Assembly: GCA_038503065.1 (NCBI GenBank)
Contig: JBCAMK010000010.1
Span: 1,550,001 to 1,614,000 of the forward strand
Direction of reading: 5' to 3'
From: Paragyromitra xinjiangensis
Lineage: Eukaryota > Ascomycota > Pezizomycetes > Pezizales > Discinaceae
DNA: 64,000 bases
Of this stretch, positions 48,368 to 60,834 are shown piece by piece (within the stretch, counting starts at the first letter, position 1; each line of letters opens with the position of its first letter). The translations under genes and the position numbers were made by a program. The notes below the pieces were generated by a model. It saw nothing but the letters and a program-made list of their open reading frames with translations. It had not been told where the DNA came from and did no database searches.

Positions 48368-50672
48368 TCAAGCCCCCCTCTTTCCCCCATTCGTCATCAA
48401 CGTAACCTTTTTAAACTTCTTCTTCCCACCCTTCCCCGCACTCGGCGCCTTCCCACTTCTACTCCCACCCCCTTCTAACCGCTCCAAAGCCTCATCATCC
48501 AAAAACTCCCGTTCCCAATCCCGCCATCCCCCCGTCTCCTCCCTCTGTACTGGCGCATTCAAAACACCTGATGTATCCCTCGGTAGTACCAACGGCGTTC
48601 CCCAAACCGTCCTCGACAGTCCCGGACTCACTGGTTCAGACTCTACAGCCTCCTGTGCCGGCGCTACGCTATCAGTATGCTCCGCAGCTAAATCCTGTAG
48701 ACTCTCCTGCTCCGCTAACGCGACCCACTCCTCTTCTCCCCACCCACGACCGTTCCCTTCCCCACGTCGTCGAAGACGGTGTGCGGCTTCTTCTTCCTTC
48801 TCCGCACGGATACGGTCTCGTTCTTCCTTCGCTTCTTTTTCGAGCTTTTTGCGACGACGACGGTCGATTTCGGGCTGGAAGCGGGTGAGGGTTTCGGCTG
48901 GGACTATGTCGGTCCAGTCGCATTCGAGGAAGGCGACTTCACAGCCGGCGGGGAGGTGGGCGAGGTATTTGGCGCGCTTGCGGAGGTCGTCGTCGATTGT
49001 GTGGGAGGTTGTAACGTTCTCTACGCGTGGGAGGATGGCGGATGGGAAGGAGGAGTAGGAGCCAAAGGCGGCGCGGAGGATGCGGATGTCAAGGGGGGAG
49101 AGGTAGTAGTGAAGGAGGGACTGGTAGAAGAAGTAAGGTGCGTCATGAGGTGTGTATGAGGGGGCGTCAGCGCGGAGTTGGGCAGTACGGGTCGTTGCTG
49201 CGGAGGGGAGATCTGAGGCTGGACGATTTCCTGCTGTTTGTGAGGTTTCTGTGGGTGCTTCTAAGGGCTGTTGGGAGGGAGTTGTGGATTGGGATCTAGA
49301 ACCAGCGGAGGAGGAATGCCCAGAGGAGGCTTCGTGAATTACATGGTAAAATACCGGTGCATCATCGGTTTCGTTAAACACAATCTCCGGCCTTACTATC
49401 TCCTTCTCCTTCGCTTTTGGTGGCTCCACCACCTCCCGCGGTGGGTTCCCCATACCCTTGATTCCCTCCCTCGCCACCTTAACCGCTGCTACTGCCTTCC
49501 GCGTCCACTCGCCATCCTCACCAAACATCACCTCATCCTCCCTTTCCATCTGCTCGAGCTCTTCAATCTCCCTTGTAAATTGTTCCTCCATGTAGTCCTC
49601 TGTCCCCTTCATCACTCTCGCATAGTCCATCACCTCCGCCACGAAGTGCCACGGAATATCCTCCAGTTTTTCCAGAGCATCAGCGCCATCTTTCGGGAGC
49701 GCTAATGTGCTCCCCTGCCGGCGCATTATGAGCCGGAGGACGACATCCTCGCCTTCGCGTGGAGTCGGGGTTTCCTGTCCTACAAAGAAGCGCACTGGGC
49801 GCGTTTCAGAGATATAGACACTGTCCATACAGATGACACATTTCTTATAGCGGGGCTTCTTTTCCGCGAGCCCACTCTGATGTTGGTGTTTGGTTTCCTC
49901 GGTTGACGCCATGTACCGAAGTAGACACGGGAGACAGAATATATGCCCGCATTTCGCCATTCGCGGGGCGACAGGCGTCGACAGACAAATAGGACAGCTC
50001 GTACGCTGTGTTTGTTCTGAGGCGAGGACCTGCAGGACGAGGTCCCAAGGGAGATGTACATCTGAGTCAACGGCTTGGGCGCGGTAATCGCCGCGCGGAT
50101 GCACAAGGAAGCGGTAGTTTGCGTTTATGTAGCTAAAGGAAGCGGTCAATTAGCCCGTGTTGGGCCAAAATGCAATCTCAACGTAAAAGACCTACCGAGC
50201 TTTGTCGGCCGCGTGATAACCTGAACCTAGACCCCACGTCGGGATTCGGCGGGTATTGCGACGGTAGTCATTGCGGTGGGAATCGTTGCGTGGGGCAGCA
50301 ACATTCCAGTTCATCAGGTGTGTAATGGAAGTGCCCTTTCGGCCAGTCGGTAACGTCATTGCGACCTAAGCTCTGATTAGCTATGGGGTGTTGCTCGGTT
50401 TCCAATGGCAAGTGATGTACCTCTTCGATGTGATCTTCCCCGTATCGTGGGGTGTTTGGTTTCCGATGGTTCTTGTGGCTCTTACGTCCCGACTGGCCGT
50501 TTCTGGGTGCGGCGAAACTAGCGCCGGCTGCTCCACCTCCACTGCGTCTCTGAGGCTCGTTTCCAGACGAGGGGAGACCGGGTTGGGATGGGGCGGTTGA
50601 GTTTGAGTTTGACGAGGAAGGGGTGGATTTGGTGGCGGGGAACTGAGCGGAGAGTTGAGAATTGGAAGACAT
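48368..50672 (-). CDS. RING finger protein, RNF10/Mag2 family
   Basis: Probable ubiquitin ligase; human RNF10 and yeast Mag2 act in quality control of stalled ribosomes. Exons 50672-50421, 50365-50196, 50132-48368; 728 residues. The N-terminus is Ser/Asn/Pro-rich, then basic. Exon 2 ends with the family motif GLGSGYHAADKAR and exon 3 begins YINANYRFLVHPRGDYRAQ. The RING is C3HC4: C187, C190, C202, H204, C207, C210, C239, C242 (CPICLSTP, KCGHIFCLPC, KKCVICMDSV). A long acidic and coiled middle follows, and a Lys-rich end (GKKKFKKVTL). The start at ATG 50672 gives MSSNSQLS; the frame is open further upstream but without ATG. Junctions EE/VAMTLP and KAR/YINA match relatives. All zinc ligands are present. 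Confidence 0.92.
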
Positions 50673-50893
50673 TGCGGGCGTAGGGGAATGAGGGAGAGAA
50701 TGGAGGGAGACGGGTGGGTCCTGGTGGGAACACACCTAAGGTTATGAGATGGATGTAATATTACGTAGAGTAGGGTGGGTGGATGGGTGACTGAATAGAC
50801 TCACCCTTTACTGGGGAGTCGACCGGTAAAGGTGACGGTGGGGAAGGGAGAGAGGGGAAGGAGAGAAGGAGGGGGGGAAAGAGGGAAGAAGAA

Positions 50894-50957
50894 GGGGAGA
50901 GGGAGAGGGAGAGGGAGAGGAAGAGGGAGAAGAGAGACGAGACGAGACGAGACGAGA
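50894..50957. repeat. Compound microsatellite: GGGAGA units then GACGA units
   Basis: About four gggaga units followed, after a short GA-rich link, by four to five gacga units. Purine-only on the plus strand except for the C in each gacga. Confidence 0.85.
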
Positions 50958-51016
50958 GAAGCAGTCTGAGTAATCTCCAGATTCGCCATCAACCATCACC
51001 GATCACGCGTGACGAG

Positions 51017-51046
51017 GAAGAAGAAGAAGAAGAAGAAGAAGAAGAG
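51017..51046. repeat. (GAA)n microsatellite, about 10 units
   Basis: About ten consecutive gaa units on the plus strand. Long GAA/TTC runs can form triplex DNA. Confidence 0.9.
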
Positions 51047-51568
51047 AAGAGTGGCATTCAGAGAATCAATTACTCCTTCTAGAGAGAGAGAATCTACCCA
51101 GAATACAAGTACTGTGCAGTCTCCAGTCAAAAGAGAGATCCCCAGCCAGAAGAGAGATGCATCTCATCTCTTATCGCCATCGCCAGCGGAGTTCTTCTCT
51201 CAGATACAGCATCGATATCAGATATCTTCAGCCAATAAACAGAGAATATCTGTCAATTCTCTGTAAATCTGAATCTTCCCTATCGATTCTTCTATCGTCT
51301 GATTCCGACTGGTATTTCCTCCCTTCCAAGGAACCTCCGATAACCCTAACCCTCATATTCAGAGCTTCAATCATCAAATCATCTCTGTCAATTCTGTCAA
51401 TTCTGATATACACAGATAAAACACCCAAAGAGCTTCAATTCTACACTTGAAGCTCCCTGACACCCTCTCTGATACTGCACCTGAGATGCTAATCTCCCCC
51501 CGCGACCCCACCATCGGTGAGACATAGCGGACACCCCACCACATCCAACACCCTCCAGCTCCACCACC

Positions 51569-54032
51569 ATGTCCACTACCAACGGCCACCCCCCATACCC
51601 CGACCCCGACCCCGACTCCGACACAGAAGACCCCCCCTCCCCAGCACCCAACATCCACACCTGCACAACCATCACCGACCTCCACGCCGCCCTCACCCAC
51701 CTCAATGCACAAGAAACCCTCGTCACCGCTCGCCTCAACAAGCTCCTCTCCACCCAATCTGACCTAACCCACTCCCTCACCCGTCTCGACCTCATCCGCG
51801 CACACCTCGGCACTCAAGTCGTCGCCGCCAGATCCCTCACAAACACGATGCTCACCCCGGCAGCTACCACCGCAACCCGCGTCTCCTCCGCCGTGCGTCG
51901 CCTCGACACCGAGCAATCACGAGTCAAAGCAACTCTCGAGGTCGTCTCCCAGGTTCTCGAACTCAAAGCCTGCGTCCTCGGCGTTACCGATAGCATGGGC
52001 GCCCCTCAAGACTGGGAAACCGCCGCAGGATACCTCCATCGTGCGTCGAAGGTGCCGGCGGAGATCATCACGGGTTCGTTCGCGGAGGAAATGGTGCCGA
52101 CAGCGGAGGTACCGGATCCGCCGGGTGTGACGTTGGAGAATGCGGCGGCATCGTTATGTGGGTTATTCCTGAGGGAATTTGAGAAGGCTGCTGCAGCGGG
52201 GGATGGGGAGAAGGTTACGAGGTTTTTTAAGCTGTTTCCGTTGATTGGGAGGACGGAGGTTGGGCTGGATGTTTATGGCCGCTATGTGTGTCAGGGAGTT
52301 GCGGCAAGGGCAAGGGAGGCTATGCGTGGAAGGGGTGAGGGGCTTGGTGATTTTTGGTATGCGAATGCGTTGAGTCGATTGTTTGAGCACATCGCGAGTA
52401 TTGTGGATCAGCATGGTGTGTTGGTGGAGAAACATTATGGGAAAGGAAGGATGGTGAGAGTTATTGAGAGACTACAGGTTGAGGCGGATACTCAGGGCGG
52501 GATTATAGTGGATACGTGGGGGGATGAGAGGAGCATTGATCGGAAGGTGAGTTAGAGTGATATTTCATGATATTACAGATATTTACTGACCTCCCAGCTC
52601 ACTGATATCAAAACCTACGCCTTCTCCTTCCTCGTCCAATCCTTCCTCCCACAAACTCGCTCAACAATAACTGGCGTCCCCCGTTCCGCCTCCCCCGCCC
52701 CCGGCGCCCCCCGGATGAGCGAAGACGAAGGCGTCGACGTCAAAGAAATCGACCTCCTCCTCAGTGAAGTTGGAATAATGCTCAGCCGCTGGTCCCTCTA
52801 CTGCCGCTTCATAGCACGCAAATGCCTAGTACGTCTCCCACCCCCTCACACCACTTTGCTAACCTATCCAGCCCGATCCCGCAGACGAAACCACCCCCCT
52901 CACCATACCCCCCGTCCTCCTCGCCTCCTCCCTATCAACCAAAGTCCACGACCGACTCTTCCTCCCCTTCTCCGCAATGACCACCTTCTTCATCCGACGC
53001 TCCGTCGAGAAAGCCTTCCAGCTCGACGAAGCCCCCTCAGACTTAACCCTATCCCTCACCCTCCCAGTCTCGACCCTCTCAAACCCACCCTTCATCACCT
53101 CCGCCGTCGACGATGTAATGTACATAATTAAAACCCACCTCCAACGCACCCTAACCACCTCCCACCGCATCCTCATCCTCGCCGTCATCTCAACCATCAA
53201 CCGCGTCCTCGGCAGCGACTTTATCGGCATGATCCAACGCAAAATGCAAACCGAATCCTACCCGAAAAGCGCCTCTACAGATGATAAAACCACCGCTTTC
53301 CTCGTCCTCCTCAACAACCTCGATATCGCATCGGAGTACACTGCGCGTATCATTGCCGGATTTACCGGTAGTGAGGGAGTACCGTTGGAGGATATGCTCC
53401 CGTTTGAAGACGATGCGAAGGTGGTGAGAGACGCACTGAAGGGGATGGAGATCACGTTCGATGGGAAGGCAGGGGAATTAGTTAATGACGGGGTTATGGT
53501 GTTTTTTAACCAGGTTGTGAAACCGCGACTACGGCCGCTGCTGACGGAGTCGTTCCGGGAGGTGGATTATGTAGTTGAGGGAGAAGAGAAGGTAGAGTAT
53601 GGGGAGGACGGGGAGGAGGTGGTGGGTGAGGAAGAGGTTGTGAAGCGTAGGTTTCAGACTGGGTGGGATGCGTTGATGATACCGTATAAAAGGGTGTTGA
53701 CGGAGAAGACGTTTGCGAAGCTGTTGAGTACTACTGCTGGGTACTTTTCGAGACTGTTGGAGAAGAGGATTTGGGGGTATGGTGGGAGGATTAATGAGTT
53801 GGGTGCGATACGACTTGAGAGGGATGTGGCGGGAGTAGTAGGGGTGGTCGTTAGAGGTGGGATGTATGGTGTTAGAGATGTGTTTACGAGGTGTGTGCAG
53901 ATTTGTTTGGTGGTTAATATGGAGGAGGATGAGGTGGGGGAGATGCTGAGCGGGGAAGGGGGAGTGGAGTGGAAATTAGAGGTAGACGAGAGAAGGAGGG
54001 CGAGGGGGATGGTGGTTGGTGGGAGGAAGTGA
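51569..54032 (+). CDS. COG4: Conserved oligomeric Golgi complex subunit 4
   Basis: Subunit of lobe A of the COG tether, which captures retrograde vesicles at the Golgi and binds SNAREs and the SM protein Sly1. Exons 51569-52546, 52598-52828, 52872-54032; 789 residues, close to the usual length. The N-terminus is acidic/Pro-rich, then coiled coil (LNAQETLVTARLNKLL ... LDLIRAHLG). Family motifs: DWETAAGYLHRA; RFFKLFPLIGRTEVGLDVYGRYVC; DIKTYAFSFLVQSFLP; IDLLLSEVGIMLSRWSLYCRF across intron 2; FFIRRSVEKAFQLDE; VLLNNLDIASEYTARI; a C-terminal helical bundle. Both introns are phase 0 (donors GTGAGT, GTACGT). Codon use shifts from very C-rich third positions in the 5' half to G/T-rich in the 3' half. 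Confidence 0.93.
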
Positions 54033-55627
54033 GATTTGGAGTATTGAAAAGGTGGCATTTGGGTTTTTTGTTTGTGGTGTTAGGTAGTAGAAGTTCGGGA
54101 TAGTTGTTGCGTCATAGAAAATGATTCGGTCTTTCACTTCAATCTATTTAAACCTTAGTCTTGTTGATGTTTTCTTGTGTTTACCCCACTTCTTATACTT
54201 GTTATACGATCAATTCAGTCATAAAGCCAGCGGGAGAGTTCGATTACCACGTCACAGAAGAGGTTTCGGCTTCCATTGCCAACTACAAATACTGTAGGGG
54301 AATTATCTAGATAATCGGGGATCCTGATCATCCATGGTAGAACCATTTATCGTTCTCGCTTCTTCTATTTATTTCTTTTTTGCCGGAAGTTATTTAATAC
54401 CTTCAAGCAGTTCGTCTTAAGTCCCTACGGATGAATACGGTGTGTTCGTCGGAGGTGATGCAGCCTTGATGGGAACATCCGCTGGAACTACATGTAGTAA
54501 GCGTGATTATCCCGTGGTTGGCAAGTGATGGAACGGAATCATCGTCATCATCATCACAGCGAAACCAACCAGTGCAACGTTGGCATTGATCTATCTAATA
54601 CCACTACTCTTTATCCTAGGAAAGGACGATGAATTACAGAACAGAACAATGATATAAATTCTAGCTCCAGCTTGTCCGAAGTGTTCTAAATTTACCGGGG
54701 GACATCCGGTCTGAACACAGTATCCTCACCCGCTCATCTGTACAAACATGAACAAACAACAGAAATTACGAAACCCAGGTTGGTAACTGATCACACTAAT
54801 ACTCGTGCTCTAAAGCAACTCGTTTCGACACGATACAACGGTGAAAAAATAAAAAAAACAAGGGAATAATATTGCAGAGAATGTCGCACCGTCTGTCACT
54901 CGGCGAAGGTGGCAGTGATCTCCTACTATCCCATCACGAGTCGATTCTACCTCGTTAACCACAATTCCGGGAAGGACGGGAGAATGCATCGTACGCATAG
55001 GGCACAGGATCCTCAATGTCCGGAGACAGAAGAAGTCTGGTGTACTGCCTCGAGTGAGAAACAGTTCTGTAGTCGCACCAATGGAGTGGCAAGATGAGGT
55101 TTTTTAATCGAATCATGAGAAAATCCTAAAACGGGAGTTAGTTATGCCGGATGGTGCCATGCAGCGGGAGAGATGAATATGCAACGGGAAAGATAGAAAC
55201 TAGTACCTCAAAGAATGTTGTTCCAAACCAGTACGTTTTACCGTTGGTTTGAGAAAGTTAAATAGCCCTTCCAGCAGTCTGCACCAACACTTGTCAGCTA
55301 CATCGAGAATGGCTTGGTGTTATCGAGAAAGAGGAGAGGATGTGAATGTTAAAGGGTATTACTTACTTCATAGACAGATACACGTGGGTTAATACACTCC
55401 ACCAGACTATGAACTTGAAACCATTTGAATTTTTTTCATTCTTAACGTCATGATCAAGAGAATGAACCTTTTGAACCTTTTCATTCTTAACGATAGGGGA
55501 ATGAGCCAATCGATTCTTTGAGTAGTTCTTGTCTGCAACTAATAAATAGTGATGTTTCTTCCGTAGTGAACATCTGAATATTAAAAAAGTGGACGCAGAG
55601 CTGGAGGGATGCTGAATGAATGATGGA

Positions 55628-55657
55628 GGAAAGAGCAGGAAAGAGCAGGAAAGAGCG
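55628..55657. repeat. 10-bp tandem repeat ggaaagagca, three copies
   Basis: Two perfect copies and one with a final change (ggaaagagcg). No function apparent. Confidence 0.8.
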
Positions 55658-56395
55658 GGAGACCACCGAATATATAGACGGGGGGGATTTCAATAGAACG
55701 GAATGGCTGAGAGATTTTTGGGGAGCGCGCGGGGATCAACAAATGGAGATATATTGCGCGGGGATGTATAGAACGAGGTTGTTGCGGGGATGTGTATGCT
55801 GGGGCAATGCGGTCACAAACTGTTGGCATAAGGGAAAAGGTCCCGACAGCAGGGACTTTATTCCTAGAATTTTATCTTATTGGAAGGAACGGTTGACTCT
55901 CGTATATGATCGCTAGTGTGTCTACTTAGCTGGTGGTTGTTAGCACGTTCTGTTGCCGTCTAGATACGTTCTCATCGCGTGGATGTTAGAAGGAAATAGA
56001 CCAACTACCGCGGAACGAGAGATTTCCGAACAGCTGATCTGCCTTTTGTTCCGTGGGTCACGGTGTGCTTTGTGCCCACTCTTCGCGAGTTATTGGTGGA
56101 GGCTATTACAAACAAGAGTGATATAACTTTAGGAAATGGAGGCCTGTATCACCAGGGATAGTTCGCTAATCCAAAATTCTAGGTCTTCAAAGAAAGCCAT
56201 ACCAGATCTTGGGGGAAAGGCTATAGCAGTATTGATTTAGCTTCTCCTCGGTGATGAACAGTCTCATGTTAATGCATCGAATCAACCGCTAATAGTGATC
56301 TGCTTTCATAATCAGGAGGTTTGCCATACTACTAAGAAGTCAGGGCGAAGATATCTCATATGCACTTGCTGTGATAAAGAAGCTTCTTTTAAAGT

Positions 56396-56619
56396 ACATG
56401 TATGACTTGCAATAAAGCATGACAAGTCCTTAACCCTAAGAAAGTGAGTGGGAGGAATGTTCAGCAAGAGGGGGGGTTTATACCCAAAGCGCATTCGTTG
56501 ATTAGGCGTACAGTAGATCCCTTAGTACAAGAAACTCCATCATCTGATACATACATGTACATGTATTATAAACTAGGGTAAGAATAGTACATGTAAAAAG
56601 CAAGGCCGCCGTACATGTA
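56396..56619. repeat. Cluster of five TACATGTA palindromes
   Basis: Sites at 56396, 56552, 56558 (overlapping the previous one), 56588 and 56612, that is, five in 224 bp where about 0.003 would be expected by chance. Possibly binding sites for a dimeric factor or parts of a repeat; not determined. Confidence 0.7.
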
Positions 56620-57246
56620 GGTCACATGCAAAAACCAGCAATGCTTAGCATAATACAGGCAAGGGTTTAGTTAGAAGTAGCCTACAGTATCAGAGAAAAG
56701 AGAAAGCGATGAGGCCAGTAGTATACCAGCATCCCAGGACTCAGCGCCGGGAGGCGGGGGATCTGAGCATGACAAACCCTTGAACCTAAAGTCCAGGTCA
56801 AACTTGGTAGGCGCGTGAGCATGCAACTTGATCTAAATAATTATCTGACATAGATTTAGCTTCCCTCCTTCGCACAACGTTCTGATCGTGAGATAATACA
56901 CTTGCGTGGACATCACAGCTCACTCGACCTGCCTCTAGTTTAGGAAGGTTACACAAGACTAAACGGTACCTACCTTCGCGAACGTCGCAAACTCCCGTCG
57001 CGTCTCCCCAAAGTTTCAACCAACAATTCCTCGCCTTTTCTCACGTCCCCGTCCTTCGCGAAAGGCGCTCCTACCCGTTGCGCTAAACAAACGGAAATAC
57101 AATTGTGTTTCTTTCTATTCTGCTGGGTGTCCGCAAAAAAGCAGTGACCCTCCGTGGCAAACCGCAGATCCGCGACTTAATTGGGAGGTGAATCACCCCC
57201 GACCTTAGACGACCTGGCCGCCTTTGAGACCGCCCCGCCCGCCAGG

Positions 57247-60200
57247 ATGCCTCCCATCATTGTGGACCTTTCGCAGGACTCAGACGATGATGAGTGTTAC
57301 GTCTACCCACCTAGACGGGCCCTCCCCTCTTCCCCAAAAAAACCTCAACTAAAACCCACCATCCGCACGCCAGTAACCGTCCGCAAAGTCCGCCCGCCTT
57401 CTTCATCCTCGATGATATCCTTCGCCTCCCCTTCAAAACGGAGGGTCCAGACAGAAATAACCGCCTTTCTCACTTCCCCACGCATAAAACAAGAAAAGCT
57501 TCCTTTCAAGCCAGCACCCAAACGTCCACTCCCAATGGCACCCCCCATTTACTTTGAGAGGCACGAAATCGATGTTGACGACGTCGAGGCGCCGATCCCG
57601 GATGCGTTCTATCTTGTTGAAACGCCTGTTGTCGACACGGACATGTTGGGCCATCCGATGGAGCTCGACCCTGTGCCTGGCTCCTCTGCTGCTTCCCCAG
57701 TGGTGTTGACATCGAGTCCTCCTGCATCCCATATAAATGCTAGTTACCGGGCGACAAACAGTGTGGGTAGTCCTAGCGATAGGCGTAAGACGTTGAAGCG
57801 TACTCTCTCTTCAGCATCCGATAAAATGCCGACTCGGCCGCTATCGCGACCTATAAAGGCTATGCGAAAGAAGGCCGAGGTGACGGCGACAGCAAGTGGT
57901 GGGACAGTGACCATTAAATATACGCCTAAGAATATCACCACGGGAAAAATAAACGATGGTGTATCAAAAAGGTTCAGGACTGTGGATCGGTCGGTTCAAA
58001 CTAGTGAGTCTCCTCGTTGAATAAGCTGGCGTGAGGTCTTTGTGGAGGAAATGGTCTTACCGAGGTGGATTTCCTTTTCTAAAAAAACTATATGCTAATG
58101 TTGAGTTAGAATGTAAGGGGGTTTCTAACGGAGCCAGCGCTTCCCTGTCACAAATAGCACGGAACGTAGGAGAAACTGTTCTGCAGGTCGACCAACCTCC
58201 CGCCCAGTCTCATAGCAACGACCATAGCTTCTCCGTACACAGCAACTCACAACTACTGGATATTTCGTTTAGGAGCCATCCCGGTTCTGCGAGCACAGGT
58301 CTCAACAAGCCGGAGATGGCAATCAGCCAGAGAAAGCAAGAGGAGCCAACGAAACTTATGTGCCGAGCTCACTCAGATCCAGATTGCGACGAGATTGAAT
58401 GCGTGTCAGACTTTTTCGACACCTATTCACCGTTTCATGAGACGCTCCCTGATGACAATCAAGCCTTCAGCAGAGAGCGGCAGCCGATACGAACACAACC
58501 ATTATTGACGACTGTTCCTCCTCCGGTACCTAAGGTTGATGTCAGATACCAAAAGATACAACTCATTAGCTGTTTGCTGTCCTCAAACACCCTAAATCGG
58601 AGTTTTATAAGGCCCTACATGACTCTTGAAGTGCTTAATTATTTGAGAGAAATAAGGGCTCAGCCAGGGGAATGGGAGAGAATGTTTAAAGGATTTGGTT
58701 CGTAAAAAAAACGCTTGTTCGTTCTTGATGAAGTCATTACTAACTTCTTTATTTTCTCTAAAAGATGGATGCCCGGTACATATCGGGTTCACCCAGAAAG
58801 AATGTGATATCCTCGGCCACACCGTGTTTAAGTATCTCACAGAACACCCCACCGGGAACAGCGACTTCCCTGAGCCATGCGAATCTGGCGATGCATGTGA
58901 AGACCTTCACAATTATCTCAAAACGGCATTCGCTAGTATCGACCCTGCTAAAGTAAGAAGAATCTACAACGAGGATGTTAAGTTTCAGATGGATGCTTTA
59001 CCTGGGAGGACCAAGAAGGATTGTGTAAATTTCCTAGTTGACGCCACTAATAAACTTCCTGATTCTCGCAATCCCATCATCATGGTCGACCTATCGAAAT
59101 GTAGGAAACCCAAGCTACGATCAAAAGGGATGGTCCGTTTGCTAAGGGATCTTGGACTCGACTCTCGGTCCGGACCTACCCGAATGGAGGCCTCGAGGGT
59201 GAGGGCAAACGATGCTATGAAGACTTTTCAGCCAACATGGCACTTTAATGAAGGGTCTTCGGATATCCTGGATATTCAATGGTCTCCTGATGGTGCTAGG
59301 TTTGGGATGGCATCTGCTTGCTACTCGGATGGATATAACAGGCCGGGCAATCTCATGCTCGGGACATCCGATCCATGGAAGGTGAAGATGCTATATAAAC
59401 ACGCATTCAAAGTTCGTCAGCAGCCACTTATGAACCTTGACAAATTCCTGTATGCTACTGTCTCCTGCGTCCGCTTCTCAAGCGACAACAACCTCTTCTA
59501 TTCCGGGAGCTACGACGGGTTCGTTAAGACATGGAATGGGAAAACCGGAAAATGGATCTCTGACATTCCACTGGGTGAACAAGTCTTAACAATGGCTACA
59601 AGCCCCCACAAAGACCGTCTCATCGCCGCAGCTACCAAATCCGGCAGCATCAACCTCATTCGCCTCGACGAAGCCGGCAAACGGGCAGGGGAGCTTCACG
59701 AGCTCCACATCAGCAAGGAAGACGAGGAGAAACAAGGTCTCTATGCGAGTTGTCTTGTTTTCGGAAATCAATTGCATCCAAATTGGCTCATTGCCGGCTA
59801 TGACACGGATAATGATGCACAGCAGTATGGTGGACTCGCGATCTTTGATGTTGAGACGAAGCAGGTTGCCTTCGGTTTGCATAAGAATAAGAAGAGGATG
59901 TATAACGCCAGGCTTTTTGATATTGCATTGCATGAAGAGGGAAGGACATTTGCTACTGCAAGTTTTCAGCGCCCACATAAGATCCATTCGCCTGGGATCC
60001 ACTCAGCAATAAGGGTTTATGATGTGAGGCATATGAATTCTCCAGTACTGCTAAAGAGCCCACAAAGGGACATCAACAAGGTTACTATCTCGTGAGCCTA
60101 TCCCATCCCCCAACCCCACCGCCCTTTGAAATGTGTATTAATGAGAAGAATAGGCCTTGTCAAGATTATGTCACTTCAAGCAGCACCGCTGGGTCGACCC

Positions 60201-60834
60201 TGGTCTGGGATTTGAGAAATCCAGATCAAGTCATGACGGAGTTGAAGCATGGCGGTAAACGACCCCATATTGTCCTCTCACTCCTTACATTGATAGCTGA
60301 CACTCATCAGTCTCGAAACTTCCGATCGGTGAAAATACCGTCTTGGAACTCGATTGCACGGGGGTAACATTTGCACAATGGGGCCCCCACCACGACCGCT
60401 TTTACACTGGCTCCAGCGACGGTGTTGTCAAAGAATGGGATATCACTGCCGGCAACCCTTTCATCCAGGACATCGCCAAAGTTGACACCCAAATAATGTC
60501 TGCAGCTTTCTCCCCCTCCTGGGACGAGCTTATCGTAGGCGAGTGCTCTGGTGCTGCAACACTTTTCTCTACAAGAGGTGATAAAGGTGTTGCGCCTACC
60601 AAACTTCCAGTAGATTGGACTGAAAATCCAGATATGATGAGTCATGATGATGATAACATGCCAATGAGGGATTGGGTTGGAAGTGTGAATGCTGGTGTTA
60701 GTGATAGTACACCGGTGGTTGCTGAAGAGGAAGATAGTGGGGTTAAAATTGCAAGACAGTTGGTGGCAGAGGGGAAGATGTGGATTGATGGCAGGTGGGC
60801 TTGGGCGGCTGATGATGTGGAGATGGAGGGTTGA
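57247..60834 (+). CDS. Large WD40-repeat protein with acidic N-terminal SIM-like motif
   Basis: 1098 residues in five exons: 57247-58003, 58110-58697, 58765-60091, 60154-60254, 60311-60834. The N-terminus begins PPIIVDLSQDSDDDE, a hydrophobic core followed by acidic residues as in SUMO-interacting motifs. Residues to about 445 are basic and Ser/Pro-rich with no recognised fold. A helical region follows from about 400. From about residue 590 come WD40 repeats: ILDIQWSPDGARFGMASA, SCVRFSSDNNLFYSGSYDGFVKTWN, LTMATSPHKDRLIAAATKSG, STLVWDLRNP, RFYTGSSDGVVKEWD, IMSAAFSPSWDELIVG. Similar Pezizomycotina proteins are annotated only as WD repeat proteins. A link to heterochromatin WD40 factors (Raf1/DIM-9) is possible but I cannot support it. 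Intron 2 has donor GTTCGT. The frame is open to 57181 upstream of the ATG, so an earlier exon is possible. Confidence 0.8.

Larger units (their letters stand above)
50673..51568. promoter_or_regulatory. Bidirectional promoter region, RING gene and COG4, with microsatellites
   Basis: 0.9 kb between head-to-head genes. It contains purine-rich simple repeats (50894-50957 and 51017-51046) and an AGAGA/TCTCT-rich stretch to about 51480, then a CCACC-rich leader before the COG4 ATG. Confidence 0.5.
54033..57246. other. 3.2-kb spacer
   Basis: No supportable gene. It holds a three-unit 10-bp repeat (55628-55657) and a dense cluster of TACATGTA sites (56396-56619), plus one at 54489 inside ACTACATGTAGT. 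The last 250 bp may be the leader of the WD40 gene. Confidence 0.5.
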
